This document shows, piece by piece, positions 1-8,648 of a DNA stretch of 64,000 nt (its first letter is position 1; each line of letters starts with the position of its first letter). The DNA comes from Intrasporangium calvum DSM 43043. Its GTDB lineage: Bacteria; Actinomycetota; Actinomycetes; Actinomycetales; Dermatophilaceae. Location: NCBI RefSeq assembly GCF_000184685.1, contig NC_014830.1:496001-560000 (forward strand). The letters are read 5' to 3'. Position numbers and translations under genes: made by a program. The notes below the pieces were generated by a model. That model did not search any database. It had not been told where the DNA came from and saw nothing but the letters and a program-made list of their open reading frames with translations.

Positions 1-302
1 TCGGCGCGGTCGCACACCACCGCCCAGATGACCTTGGCGACGGTGTCGATGACGGCACCGCCGACGACGCAGAGCGCGAGGAGCAGGACGAGGGTCGACG
101 TGGCGTGCTCCGCCAGCCGGCCGGCGACCATCGACCCCAGGGATGCCGAGACGGCGCCGAGCAGGGACATCGAGAAGCAGACGACCGTGAGGGGCCGGTG
201 GACGCGGCGCCAGTCCACGGGCACCCGCCCCGTCGGAGGGCGGGCATCCCACCGAGCGCCCAGCTCGGTCGCCTGCGGCTCGTCCTGCTCCACCCTCGTC
301 AT
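1..302 (-). CDS. ABC exporter transmembrane subunit, N-terminal fragment
   Basis: The reading frame starts at 302 and runs off the left edge, so only about 100 N-terminal residues are present. A charged N-terminus (MTRVEQDEPQ) is followed by two hydrophobic segments around residues 40-58 and 72-92, ending in IWAVVCDRA. This fits the first two membrane helices of an actinobacterial ABC-exporter half-transporter, where the sequence normally continues into the loop between helices 2 and 3. No Shine-Dalgarno motif is visible. A GTG two codons upstream is an alternative start. The assignment rests on general resemblance; any multi-pass membrane protein is possible. Confidence 0.5.
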   Translation of the reverse strand, partial: MTRVEQDEPQATELGARWDARPPTGRVPVDWRRVHRPLTVVCFSMSLLGAVSASLGSMVAGRLAEHATSTLVLLLALCVVGGAVIDTVAKVIWAVVCDRA

Positions 303-374
303 CGTCACAATCACTGAACGCTACCGACCGCAGCCGACAGCCCGCCTCCGGTTTTCCCCTCCGGGCCAGCGTCC

Positions 375-386
375 GTATGCCGCTGG
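375..386 (+). repeat. REP-A copy (partial)
   Basis: GTATGCCGCTGG lies between the edge fragment and the GH13 gene. It has the head of the dispersed REP-A repeat, but the body is degraded. Confidence 0.6.
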
Positions 387-434
387 GTCAGGTCGCGCTC
401 GCGGGTCCCGTCCGGTCCCGGGGCCGTTTCGGGG

Positions 435-2114
435 TCACTTCGGCGGGCGGTCGCCCGGACGGTGCAGCAGGAGCCACCGGTAGCCGTAGCCCTCGACCTC
501 GAGCTCGATGCTCCCGTCCGCGGCGACGGGGTGCTCGCGGCGGTCGCCCAGCAGGTCGACGAGCACGGAGCCGGGTGGCACCTCGCCGAGCGAGACGTCG
601 ACGAGAGTGCTCTCCGGGGCGAGGTTGTGCAGCGCCAGCATGGTCCAGCCGTCCTCCTCCCGGGCCAGGTGTGCGAGGACGCTCCGGGGCTTGGTGCGAG
701 GCACCTCCACGGTCGACCAGCCGATCTGGGGGTACTGCCGCCGGAGCCGGATCAGGGTGCGGATGAACCACCACAGGGAGTCGTGGTCGTGGCGCTGGCT
801 CGCGACGTTGACCCGCTCGGCCGAGTAGAGCCCGTCGGGCATCGGCCGGGTCAGCTTGCGGGGCGGGGCGTCGCTGAAGCCCCCGCTCGGGTCGTCGCCC
901 CACTGCATCGGCGTCCGGACCGAGAGACGACCGGGCACGTCGAGGTTCTCGGCCATGCCGATCTCCTCGCCGTAGAAGAGCACCGGTGTCCCGGGCAGGG
1001 AGAACATGATCGAGTAGACGAGGCGGAGGCGTCGGCCGTCACCGCCGAGCATCGACGGCAGCCGTCGGCGCAGGCCCCGGCCGAAGAGCTGCATCCCCGG
1101 ATCGGGTCCGAACGCGTCGAAGACGTCCTGTCGCTCCTCGTCCGTCAGCTGGTCGAGAGTCAGCTCGTCGTGGTTGCGGACGAAGTTGGCCCACTGGCTG
1201 GTCACGTCGAGGGCCGGGCGCCGGCGCAGGGCTCCCTCGATCGGGCGCGCGTCCTCGCGGGCGAGAGCCAGGTAGAGGGCCTGCATCGCCGCGAAGTCGA
1301 ACTGCATGTTGAGCCCGTCGCCGTCCGCACCGCCGAAGTACGTCTTCTGGTCCTTGTAGGGCAGGTTGACCTCCCCGAGGAGCAGCGCGTCGCCGACCCG
1401 TCGGGTCACGTACTTGCGGACGTCCGCGAGGTAGCGCTTCGGGTCGAAGGAGACCTGGTGGTGGTCGGCCGGCACCGTGTCCGGCGTCATGAGGAACGGC
1501 ACGGCGTCCACCCGGAACCCGGACACCCCGAGCTCGAGCCAGAAGCCGATCGTCCGGGCGATCTCCTCCTGCACCGCCGGGTTGACCACGTTGAGGTCCG
1601 GCTGGTGCTTGTAGAAGTGGTGCAGGTAGTACTCCCCGGTCTTCGGCTCCAGCTCCCAGAGGCTGTCCTCCTGGTCGGGGAAGACGATGTCCTTCGGGTT
1701 CGTCTTCGGCTTCGTCGGGCTCCACACGAAGTAGTCCCGGTAGGGGTCGTCCGTGCTGCGCCGCGCCGACCTGAACCACGGGTGCTGGTCGGACGTGTGG
1801 TTCATGACGAAGTCGAGGATGACGCGGATGCCGTGGGCTCGCGCGGTCCGCACGAGCTCGACGAAGTCACCGTGCGTCCCGAGGCGGCGTTCGACCCCGT
1901 AGAAGTCGGTGATGTCGTAGCCGTCGTCCTTCGACGGGGTGGGGTAGATCGGCATGAGCCACAGGCAGGTGATGCCGAGGTCGGCGAGGTACTCGATCTG
2001 CTCCGTCATCCCCCTGAGGTCGCCGACGCCGTCGCTGTCGGAGTCGTAGAAGGTCTGGACGTCGGCGCAGTAGAGGACGGCCGTCTTCCACCACAGGTCA
2101 CCGGTCTGGCTCAT
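435..2114 (-). CDS. GH13 alpha-amylase family protein, trehalose synthase-like
   Basis: Predicted 559-residue cytoplasmic glycoside hydrolase of family 13, subgroup close to trehalose synthase (maltose to trehalose isomerisation). The N-terminus WWKTAVLYCADVQTFYDSD and the GVGDLRG segment are typical. Catalytic residues are visible: nucleophile D203 in GFRVDAV, acid/base E248 in LLGEVN, and D316 in FVRNHDE. It lacks the maltokinase extension seen in some TreS fusions and is slightly shorter than classical TreS, so it may act on another alpha-glucan. The start at 2114 matches the family N-terminus; 2120 is an alternative. It is transcribed divergently from the LLM oxidoreductase, with about 150 bp between them. 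Confidence 0.85.
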   Translation of the reverse strand: MSQTGDLWWKTAVLYCADVQTFYDSDSDGVGDLRGMTEQIEYLADLGITCLWLMPIYPTPSKDDGYDITDFYGVERRLGTHGDFVELVRTARAHGIRVILDFVMNHTSDQHPWFRSARRSTDDPYRDYFVWSPTKPKTNPKDIVFPDQEDSLWELEPKTGEYYLHHFYKHQPDLNVVNPAVQEEIARTIGFWLELGVSGFRVDAVPFLMTPDTVPADHHQVSFDPKRYLADVRKYVTRRVGDALLLGEVNLPYKDQKTYFGGADGDGLNMQFDFAAMQALYLALAREDARPIEGALRRRPALDVTSQWANFVRNHDELTLDQLTDEERQDVFDAFGPDPGMQLFGRGLRRRLPSMLGGDGRRLRLVYSIMFSLPGTPVLFYGEEIGMAENLDVPGRLSVRTPMQWGDDPSGGFSDAPPRKLTRPMPDGLYSAERVNVASQRHDHDSLWWFIRTLIRLRRQYPQIGWSTVEVPRTKPRSVLAHLAREEDGWTMLALHNLAPESTLVDVSLGEVPPGSVLVDLLGDRREHPVAADGSIELEVEGYGYRWLLLHRPGDRPPK

Positions 2115-2178
2115 TCTCATGGATGGCCGGTTACCCACGAACACGCCCGAAGCCACGCCTCCGGACGCATCCTCAGGG

Positions 2179-2203
2179 GTTTTGCCGATGCCGCACCGGG
2201 TAG
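2179..2203 (+). promoter_or_regulatory. SigB/F-type promoter upstream of LLM oxidoreductase
   Basis: GTTT at 2179-2182, a 15-bp spacer and GGGTAG at 2198-2203 match the actinobacterial SigB/SigF consensus GNNT-N14-16-GGGTAY except for the last base. It lies 64 bp upstream of the LLM start. Its presence beside a SigB/F-family gene at 6.4 kb makes control by that factor plausible. Confidence 0.5.
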
Positions 2204-2266
2204 ACGGCTGCTGCACGCAAGAGCGGCCAGCGCCCGCGCCGACGACTCGACGAAGGACGGAACCGG

Positions 2267-3253
2267 ATGCCCACGATCGGCTTCCACTGCTCGCACGAAC
2301 AGATTCCCCCCTCCCAGCTCCTCGAGGACGTCAGGCACGCAGAGGCGGCCGGGTTCACGGCAGCGATGTGCTCGGACCACCTCGAGCCGTGGAGCACGGA
2401 CCAGGGCCAGTCCGGCTATGCCTGGTCGTGGCTCGGCGCTGCGCTCAACGCGACGCGCCTGCCCTTCGGCGTCGTCACGGCGCCGGGCCAGCGGTACCAC
2501 CCCGCCATCACGGCGCAGGCCATCGGCACCCTGGGAGAGATGTTCCCCGGGCGGTTCTGGGCTGCCCTCGGCTCGGGGGAGGCGGTGAACGAGCACGTGA
2601 CCGGTGACGGCTGGCCGCGCAAGGAGCTCCGGGACCAGCGGCTCGTCGAGTGCGCCGAGGTGATCCGGCGCCTGCTCGACGGCGAGCGGGTGTCCCACGA
2701 CGGGCTCGTGACGGTCGACCGGGCCAAGGTCTGGTCCCGCCCGAGCACGCCCCCGGACCTCGTCGCCGCGGCGGTCAGCGTCGAGACGGCCGGCAGCGCC
2801 GCGGCCTGGGCCGACGGGCTCATCACGGTGAACCAGCAGGAGGGCGGGGACCGGCGGGCCGCCGAGGCCTACCGGGAGCACGGCGGGCGGGGGCCGGCCC
2901 GGCTCCAGCTCCACGTCAGCTGGGCGCCTTCCGAGGACGAGGCGCTCGACATCGCGATGCAGCAGTGGCGCAGCAACGTCTTCGGCTCGCCCGTCGCGTG
3001 GGACACCGACTCCGTCGACGCCTTCGACGAGCTGGGGCGGCACGTCACCGAGGACGACGTCCGCCGTTCCGTGCACGTATCAGCCGATCTCGAGTCGCAT
3101 GCGGCCCGGATCGGGCAGGCGTTCGACGACGGCTTCGACGCGGTCATGGTGCACTTCGTCGGCACCGACCAGGCGCCCTTCATCGACGCATTCGCAGCAG
3201 CGGTCCTCCCTCAGTTCACCCCCGCTGCCCTCACTGGAAGGAGCACATCGTGA
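2267..3253 (+). CDS. LLM-class flavin-dependent oxidoreductase (TIGR03885-like)
   Basis: 328-residue luciferase-like monooxygenase-fold protein. It begins MPTIGFHCSHEQIPPS and contains SDHLEPW near residue 39 and the GSGEAVNEHV motif near residue 107. The second of these is typical of F420- or FMN-binding LLM enzymes, where SGE..NEH borders the flavin site. It most resembles the FMN-type group called probable non-F420 flavinoid oxidoreductases, whose substrate is unknown. The gene ends in a 4-bp overlap with the following SDR, so the two are translationally coupled. A SigB/F-type promoter match lies upstream, suggesting stress induction together with the SDR. Confidence 0.85.
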   Translation: MPTIGFHCSHEQIPPSQLLEDVRHAEAAGFTAAMCSDHLEPWSTDQGQSGYAWSWLGAALNATRLPFGVVTAPGQRYHPAITAQAIGTLGEMFPGRFWAALGSGEAVNEHVTGDGWPRKELRDQRLVECAEVIRRLLDGERVSHDGLVTVDRAKVWSRPSTPPDLVAAAVSVETAGSAAAWADGLITVNQQEGGDRRAAEAYREHGGRGPARLQLHVSWAPSEDEALDIAMQQWRSNVFGSPVAWDTDSVDAFDELGRHVTEDDVRRSVHVSADLESHAARIGQAFDDGFDAVMVHFVGTDQAPFIDAFAAAVLPQFTPAALTGRSTS

Positions 3254-4158
3254 CCAGCAGCATCGGAGAGCGCGCGGCCTCGATGGTCCGCAGCGACGAC
3301 AAGGGCGGCTTCCCGCCGCAGCAGCAGGACCCGCCCGGACTCACCCAGCGGATGGAGCCGGTTCCCGACCACGGCGAGGAGACCTACGTCGGCCACGGCC
3401 GGCTGGAGGGGCTCAAGGCGCTGATCACGGGCGGCGACTCCGGAATCGGCCGCGCGGTCGCCATCGCCTTCGCCCGGGAGGGCGCCGACGTGGCGATCAA
3501 CTACCTCGCGGACGAGCAGGCCGACGCGGAGGACACCGCATCGTGGGTCCGCAAGGCTGACCGCACGGCCGTCCTCGTGCCCGGTGACCTCACGGAGCGC
3601 CAGACCTGCGACCGTGTCGTCGCCGAGGCGGTCGAGGGTCTCGGCGGGCTCGACATCCTCGTCAACAACGCGGGGTTCCACTGGGACAAGGGGCCCCGTG
3701 ACGGGCTCGAGGGACTGACCGACGAGAACATCGAGCGCGTCATGCGGACCAACCTCCACGCGGTGCTGTGGCTGTGCCGGGCGGCGCTCCCACACCTCGG
3801 GGAGGGCTCGTCGATCATCAACACGACGTCGATCCAGGCCTACGACCCGTCGCCGGCGCTGCTCGACTACGCGGCGACCAAGGCGGCCCTCAACAACCTC
3901 ACCGTCAACCTCGCGCAGTCGTTGGGCCCGAAGGGCATCCGCGTCAACGCGGTGGCGCCCGGGCCGATCTGGACCCCGCTGCAGCCGGCCACCCGGGACA
4001 CGGAGAAGATCGAGACGTTCGGCTCCGACACCCCGCTGGGGCGCGCCGGCCAACCGGGCGAGGTGGCCCCGGCCTTCGTGTTCCTCGCCTCCCCGTCCGA
4101 CGCCAGCTACGTCTCGGGCACCGTCGTCGGCGTCACGGGCGGGGGAGCGGTGTTCTGA
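3250..4158 (+). CDS. SDR-family oxidoreductase (YghA-like)
   Basis: 302-residue short-chain dehydrogenase/reductase with the long N-terminal extension of the YghA/GsiB-associated group (about 50 residues rich in P, Q and E before the Rossmann fold). Visible elements are the cofactor loop TGGDSGIG at 60-67, NNAG at 139-142, and catalytic S194, Y207 and K211 in YAATK. The GTG start follows GGAAGGAG at good spacing and overlaps the stop of the LLM gene. It probably reduces aldehydes or ketones with NAD(P)H; the physiological substrate is unknown. Homologues are often general-stress proteins, consistent with the upstream promoter. Confidence 0.88.
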   Translation: MTSSIGERAASMVRSDDKGGFPPQQQDPPGLTQRMEPVPDHGEETYVGHGRLEGLKALITGGDSGIGRAVAIAFAREGADVAINYLADEQADAEDTASWVRKADRTAVLVPGDLTERQTCDRVVAEAVEGLGGLDILVNNAGFHWDKGPRDGLEGLTDENIERVMRTNLHAVLWLCRAALPHLGEGSSIINTTSIQAYDPSPALLDYAATKAALNNLTVNLAQSLGPKGIRVNAVAPGPIWTPLQPATRDTEKIETFGSDTPLGRAGQPGEVAPAFVFLASPSDASYVSGTVVGVTGGGAVF

Positions 4159-4170
4159 GCAGACCTCACC

Positions 4171-4190
4171 GTATGCCGCTGGGCTGGCTC
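4171..4190 (+). repeat. REP-A copy
   Basis: Full head and body (GTATGCCGCT + GGGCTGGCTC) between the SDR and the GCS2 gene, followed by the small inverted repeat GCGCATGGGCGC. Confidence 0.8.
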
Positions 4191-4311
4191 CCAGCGCATG
4201 GGCGCTGAGCGCTCCAAGGCGTAATGTCGAAGCGGCGAAGCCGATCGTGGACCTGCCCCCTCGGAGGCACCCGCTCATGGTCGGCTGGGCCCCTGTGGGT
4301 TGGAGGTAGGG

Positions 4312-5436
4312 ATGGTCAGAACGGTCGGTGTCGAGGAGGAGATGCTCCTCGTCGACGTGCGCAACGGTCGGCCCAAGTCGGTGTCCGGACAGCTCGTCCT
4401 GCGTGCCGCCATGCAGCAGCAGGCCGTCGCCGGCCTCGGGGTCCATGGCGCCCTCGAGGGCGAGTTCCAGCAGCAGATGATCGAGACGCACACCGCCCCC
4501 GTCGAGTCCCTCGAGGACCTCGAGCGCGAAGTCCGGCACTGGCGGACCGAGGCGAACTCCGCTGCCCGGCAGGTCGGTTCGAGCGTCGCAGCGCTCGCGA
4601 CCTCACCGCTGCCGGTGACTCCGATCCCGGTCGAGTCGACCCGCTACGCGTGGATGCACGATCGCTACCAGATCGTCGCCAAGCAGCATCTCACCTGCGG
4701 GCTGCACGTCCATGTCGCCATCGGGTCCGACGAGGAGGGCGTCGGTGTCCTCGACCGGATCCGCGTGTGGCTGCCCGTGCTCCTCGCGCTCAGCGGGAAC
4801 TCGCCGTTCTGGAACGGCGAGGCGACCGGGTTCGCGAGCTGGCGCTCGCAGTCGTTCGGCCGGTGGCCCTCGAACGGTCCCACCGAGATCTTCGGCTCCG
4901 CCGCGGCCTACCACCGGATGGTGCGCGACATGACGATGTCCTCGGTCATCCTCGACGAGGGCATGGTCTACTTCGACGCCCGCCTGAGCCAGCACTACCC
5001 GACCGTCGAGATCCGGGTGGCCGACGTGTGCCTCCGGGCCAGTGACGCCGTCCTCCTCGCGGCGCTCTGCCGGGGCCTCGTCGAGACGGCGGCGCGCGAC
5101 TGGGCCCGTTCGGTCCCGGTCCCCGACGTGCCCACGACGATGGTGCGCCTCGCCACCTGGCAGGCCGCGCGGGAGGGGACCGAGGGACGTCTGCTCGACC
5201 CGTTCACCTCCCGGCCGCGGCTCGCGTGGGACGTCGTCGACCGGCTGGTCGAGTACGTCGCACCCGCCCTGTCCGAGGCGGGGGACGTCGAGCTGGTCAA
5301 GGAGGGTCTCGAGCGGATCCGCACCCGTGGCAACGGTGCCCAGCTGCAGACCCGCACCATGGAGCGGACCGGCCAGCTCATCGACGTCGTCGCGCACGCG
5401 GTCCGGGTCACCGCCGGCCAGGAGGAGGACGACTGA
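4312..5436 (+). CDS. Carboxylate-amine ligase, glutamate-cysteine ligase family 2 (YbdK-like)
   Basis: 374-residue GCS2-family protein. The N-terminus [15 protein letters not shown] contains the acidic EEE motif involved in Mg-ATP binding, and TCGLHVHVAIG near residue 126 and the QQQMIETHTAP segment are diagnostic. Family members make gamma-glutamyl-cysteine or related amide bonds, but the YbdK branch is weakly active and its real role is often unknown. The start at 4312 has GGAGGTAGGG immediately upstream. A small gene follows three bases after the stop, probably in the same transcript. Confidence 0.88.
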   Translation: MVRTVGVEEEMLLVDVRNGRPKSVSGQLVLRAAMQQQAVAGLGVHGALEGEFQQQMIETHTAPVESLEDLEREVRHWRTEANSAARQVGSSVAALATSPLPVTPIPVESTRYAWMHDRYQIVAKQHLTCGLHVHVAIGSDEEGVGVLDRIRVWLPVLLALSGNSPFWNGEATGFASWRSQSFGRWPSNGPTEIFGSAAAYHRMVRDMTMSSVILDEGMVYFDARLSQHYPTVEIRVADVCLRASDAVLLAALCRGLVETAARDWARSVPVPDVPTTMVRLATWQAAREGTEGRLLDPFTSRPRLAWDVVDRLVEYVAPALSEAGDVELVKEGLERIRTRGNGAQLQTRTMERTGQLIDVVAHAVRVTAGQEEDD

Positions 5437-5438
5437 GC

Positions 5439-5690
5439 ATGCCTGCCGGTCCGCCGCGACCGTTGCCAGCTCGCGAGAACCTCGCCGGCCGGCCCCTCGA
5501 CTGGCCGCCGGACTGGACCCCTGGCGGCGCTGCCGGCTCAGGCGGCTCAGGCGGCTCAGGCGGGCCGGTGCCCGTGGCGGTCGCGACCGCGCACCCGTCG
5601 TCGGTCCTGCGCTCGCGGCAGCGTGAGGTGGACCGAGCGCAGCTCGTGGACGACCTCGGTGTGGCCAGGACCCTGCTCGACCAGGGCTGA
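5439..5690 (+). CDS. Small hypothetical protein downstream of GCS2
   Basis: 83 residues starting three bases after the GCS2 stop; AGGAGGAC at the end of the GCS2 frame gives a good ribosome-binding site. The protein is proline-rich at the N-terminus, has a GGSGGSGG linker near residue 35 and ends in a basic/acidic helix-like segment (RSRQREVDRAQLVDDLG). No family is recognised. Operon position and codon use support it; there are no conserved motifs. Confidence 0.45.
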   Translation: MPAGPPRPLPARENLAGRPLDWPPDWTPGGAAGSGGSGGSGGPVPVAVATAHPSSVLRSRQREVDRAQLVDDLGVARTLLDQG

Positions 5691-5726
5691 CCTCGGGAGG
5701 AGCGGGCCGGCACCCTCGCGCGGACC

Positions 5727-5742
5727 GAGCCCAGCGGCATAC
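5727..5742 (-). repeat. REP-A copy
   Basis: GAGCCCAGCGGCATAC, the reverse-oriented repeat, in the 67-bp gap between convergent genes. Confidence 0.75.
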
Positions 5743-5757
5743 CCCTTCACGGGAGGG

Positions 5758-6129
5758 TCATCCGTCGCGCTCCCACGGGGGCTCGTCGTCCCACTTGGCG
5801 TAGTACTTCGCGAGGTGGCTGCGCACGCGGTCGCGGTCCTTGTCGGGGAGGTCCACTCCTCCGCGCGAGCCCTGCATGACGGCTGCCGCAGCCATGACTC
5901 CCCGCGGCACCGCCTTGAGCCGACCGTCGACGACATCCGCGATGAGCAGCTTGTACGCGGTGAAGTTGTTCTTGTTCTCGGCGTCGTACCAGACGTGGGC
6001 GTCCCGGTACTTCTCGTTGGGTCCGTCCTCGGCCCCCGCCCACTCGCGCACCCGGCGCTCGGCAGCGTCGCCGTCCCACTCACGGTCCCGGTCGGCCAAC
6101 GGCAGGTCCTGGAAGCTCGTCACGCTCAC
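5758..6129 (-). CDS. Conserved small hypothetical protein
   Basis: 123 residues. The conserved core AERRVREWA, YRDAHVWYD, NFTAYKLLIADVVDG and GGVDLPDKDR resembles a short conserved protein seen in many actinobacteria and in some phage-like contexts, with no known function. It is soluble with no signal peptide. The GTG start at 6129 is preceded by GAGAGGAG. It is divergent from the sigma-factor gene and has a SigB/F-type promoter match about 50 bp upstream, so it may belong to that sigma regulon. Confidence 0.75.
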   Translation of the reverse strand: MSVTSFQDLPLADRDREWDGDAAERRVREWAGAEDGPNEKYRDAHVWYDAENKNNFTAYKLLIADVVDGRLKAVPRGVMAAAAVMQGSRGGVDLPDKDRDRVRSHLAKYYAKWDDEPPWERDG

Positions 6130-6178
6130 GACGACTCCTCTCGTCAACGTCCTGGGGCTCGTGCCCCTCGTGCGGCGC

Positions 6179-6203
6179 CTACCCCAACCGGTCTCGCGCA
6201 AAC
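6179..6203 (-). promoter_or_regulatory. SigB/F-type promoter for the 123-aa protein
   Basis: On the minus strand GTTT (6203-6200), 15 bp, then GGGTAG (6184-6179), the same architecture and spacing as the match at 2179-2203. It points at the gene starting at 6129 and sits in the intergenic region shared with the sigma factor. Confidence 0.55.
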
Positions 6204-6377
6204 CCCTCTCAAATCGGGCCTTTCCGGCGTGGACTTCGTTTTCGGGGGGTGCCGACGGCGCAAAGTGTTCGTTCTCGTGGTGGTCCCGCCCGGAGCGGCA
6301 CCGCCAAGGTTGAAGGGACTTCACGAGCGGTTCAACCACGAGCTGACTCCGTCACCCGCAGAAGCAGGAGATGAGTC

Positions 6378-7226
6378 ATGTCACGCATGAAGTCCGTTTC
6401 CCCCACCAGCACGCCCACCCCGATCAGCCGCCGTCGCGGCCGATTCGTCGAGAGGGACCGGAAGGCGGAGGAGCTGCTCCTCGAGCTCTCGCGTACAACG
6501 AACTGCGCGGAGCGCGAAAGGCTCACCGACGAGATCGTCCGGCTCCACCTCGACCTCTGTGATGGCGTGGCTGCCCGCTACGCCGGGCGCAGCATCCCGA
6601 CCGAGGACCTCGTCCAGGTCGCGCGGCTCGCGCTCCTCGTCGCGATCAAGCGGTACCAGCCGGGCCCCGGCTCGTCGTTCATCGGCTACGCCCTCCCGAC
6701 CATCTCGGGCGAGCTGAAGCGGCACTTCCGGGACCACGGGTGGATGGTCCGCCCGCCCCGGCGGCTCCAGGAGCTCGGCCCTGTCCTCCGCCTCGCCCGC
6801 GAGCACTGGGAGCAGGAGCACGGCACCTCGCCGACCACGCAGGACCTCGCCGAGGAGGTCGGCGTCGACCCGGAGCAGGTCTCCGAGTGCCTGTCCGCGG
6901 AGCACAGCTACCACCCGCTGTCGCTCGACCTCACCTTCGGAGACGACGAGTCCCGCTCCCTTGCGGAGAGCCTCGCCGAGCCGCAGGACGAGCTCGAGTC
7001 GGCGGCGGACCGGGTCTCGCTCGGGACCGCGCTGAGCAGCCTGTCGCAGAAGGACCGTGAGCTGCTCCAGATGCGGTTCGTCGACGGGATGACGCAGAAG
7101 GAGATCGGCCTCGCGCTCGGCGTCAGCCAGATGCAGGTCTCTCGCCTCGTCCGGGCCGTCCTCGACAGGCTGCGCACCCAGATGGGCGTCACGGTCGACG
7201 ACGACCGCAGCGCCACCGCCGCCTGA
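6378..7226 (+). CDS. RNA polymerase sigma factor, SigB/SigF/SigG subfamily
   Basis: 282-residue group 3 sigma factor. Region 2 includes DLVQVARLALLVAIKRY and the core segment FIGYALPTISGELKRHFRD (about residues 70-120). Region 3 contains PTTQDLAEEVGVDPEQVSE (about 152-171). Region 4 ends with KEIGLALGVSQMQVSRLVR as the helix-turn-helix. These are typical of actinobacterial general-stress and developmental sigma factors recognising GTTT/GGGTA promoters. ATG at 6378 follows AGGAG. No anti-sigma (RsbW-like) gene lies beside it, which is unusual because many homologues are co-transcribed with one. A strong terminator follows. Confidence 0.93.
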   Translation: MSRMKSVSPTSTPTPISRRRGRFVERDRKAEELLLELSRTTNCAERERLTDEIVRLHLDLCDGVAARYAGRSIPTEDLVQVARLALLVAIKRYQPGPGSSFIGYALPTISGELKRHFRDHGWMVRPPRRLQELGPVLRLAREHWEQEHGTSPTTQDLAEEVGVDPEQVSECLSAEHSYHPLSLDLTFGDDESRSLAESLAEPQDELESAADRVSLGTALSSLSQKDRELLQMRFVDGMTQKEIGLALGVSQMQVSRLVRAVLDRLRTQMGVTVDDDRSATAA

Positions 7227-7268
7227 CCGCAGGCCTCGACCCGGTTTCCCCCAACCGGTCGAGGAAGC

Positions 7269-7304
7269 GGGTGAACGCGCCGACCACGGTCGGCGCGTTC
7301 ACCC
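7269..7304 (+). terminator. Intrinsic terminator after the sigma gene
   Basis: Perfect 17-bp inverted repeat GGTGAACGCGCCGACC/GGTCGGCGCGTTCACC with a 2-base loop, followed by TTTCC, 43 bp after the sigma stop. Confidence 0.85.
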
Positions 7305-7471
7305 TTTCCGGGGCGGGGGTTGGGTCGGTGATGTGACCTGCGCCCCAAGAGGCGGCGGCCCAGGGTGCAATCAGGAGGAGAAGTGGTATATGGTCGGATG
7401 GTCGGCGGCCCGGAGACGGGCGCGGACGGGTCAAACCATGGCCCTCGGACACGACAGCCTCGGAGTTGATC

Positions 7472-8518
7472 ATGTCCCTATCGACCAGCACCACCAGCAG
7501 CATCCACCACGTCACCCTCACGGCGACGGACCCGACTGCGATCGAGCGGATCTGCGCGGAGGAGCTCGGCGTTCCGCTTCGCCTCGTCGGCTGCCCGGAC
7601 GGGCCCTATGTGGCGCTGGCCCACACCGACGCAGGGCGGTTCTCCATCGACGTCCTGTCCGGCGCGGGCCTCTCGGCAGAGCTCCGTCCGCGCGATGACG
7701 CCGGCCCGACCGGGACCGACTCGACCGGCTCGTCCGAGTCGGCGCTCTTCCTGACCGGCGAGCGGGGCCAGATCCGCCTCGACGCGGCCGGCAGCGTCGA
7801 GCAGGTCGGCCCCGGCCAGTCCGTGTGCCTGGCCCGCGCGGCCGAGACCAGTCGAGTTGACTGGACCGGCGACGCGCCACGTGCCCACTGCGTCCGACTC
7901 GACCTGGCGCTGATCCGCGACATCGCGGCGGCCACCACCGGCGTGACCGACGTGGTCTTCACCGGGAGCCGGCCCGTGAGCCGGGCCGCCGAGCTGCACT
8001 GGCAGGAGACGGTCACCCACGTGGCCCGCACCCTGTCCGGCGTCCCCGGCGTGCCGGTCACGCCGCTCGTCGTCGGCGAGGCGGCCCGGTTCCTCGCCGC
8101 AGTCGCGCTCGCGACCTTCCCGAACACGACGATGGAGTCGGTGCGGCGCGACACCGACGCCGCCCCGCAACCCGTGACCGACCTGCCGATCACGGCCGAG
8201 ACGGTGCGCGACGCGATCGCCTTCATCGAGGAGCGCGCTCACGACGACCTCACCGTCGCCGACGTCGCTGCCGCGGCGGGAGTCACGGCAAGGGCCGTCC
8301 AGCTCGCCTTCCGCCGCCACCTCGACACGACGCCGATGGCCTACCTGCGCAGGGTCCGGCTGGCGCGGGTGCACGACGAGCTCGCGCACGCCGAGCCCGA
8401 CGCCGGCGTGACCGTCACCGAGGTCGCCTCGAAGTGGGGCTTCAGCGGGTCGAGCCGGTTCACGGCGTACTACCGGGACGCCTTCGGCGAGGTCCCCAGC
8501 CAGACGCTCGCCAGCTGA
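7472..8518 (+). CDS. AraC-family transcriptional regulator
   Basis: 348 residues. The C-terminal 100 residues form a double helix-turn-helix: DLTVADVAAAAGVTARAVQLAFRR, then VTEVASKWGFSGSSRFTAYYRDAFGEVPSQ, the AraC/XylS signature. The N-terminal 230 residues are an effector or dimerisation domain of the type found in actinobacterial AraC regulators; the ligand is unknown. The start at 7472 follows GGAG with a 6-base spacer; ATG at 7466 is an alternative. No obvious regulated operon adjoins it, since the neighbours are isolated single genes. Confidence 0.85.
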   Translation: MSLSTSTTSSIHHVTLTATDPTAIERICAEELGVPLRLVGCPDGPYVALAHTDAGRFSIDVLSGAGLSAELRPRDDAGPTGTDSTGSSESALFLTGERGQIRLDAAGSVEQVGPGQSVCLARAAETSRVDWTGDAPRAHCVRLDLALIRDIAAATTGVTDVVFTGSRPVSRAAELHWQETVTHVARTLSGVPGVPVTPLVVGEAARFLAAVALATFPNTTMESVRRDTDAAPQPVTDLPITAETVRDAIAFIEERAHDDLTVADVAAAAGVTARAVQLAFRRHLDTTPMAYLRRVRLARVHDELAHAEPDAGVTVTEVASKWGFSGSSRFTAYYRDAFGEVPSQTLAS

Positions 8519-8522
8519 CCCC

Positions 8523-8628
8523 GGTCACCCACACACGTCGAGTGTGCCCGGTCACCCACACACGTCGAGTGTGCCCGGCCACCCACACACGTCGAGTGTG
8601 CCCGGCCACCCGCACACGTCGAGTGTGC
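8523..8628. repeat. 27-bp tandem repeat, about four units
   Basis: Four head-to-tail units (8523, 8550, 8577, 8604) of 27 bp. Each contains the interrupted palindrome CACACGTCGAGTGTG. Units differ at only one or two positions and the last is truncated. They begin a few bases after the AraC stop. No spacers separate them, so this is not CRISPR. Confidence 0.9.
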
Positions 8629-8648
8629 AGTTCCGGCCGGTTGCGTCA

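Noticed and set aside
435-2588. Long antisense open frames opposite the GH13 gene and others
   Set aside because: Shadow frames from strong codon bias; arginine/proline-rich sequence without family motifs.
8523-8628. CRISPR-like array
   Set aside because: The 27-bp units are directly adjacent with no unique spacers and no cas genes are nearby.
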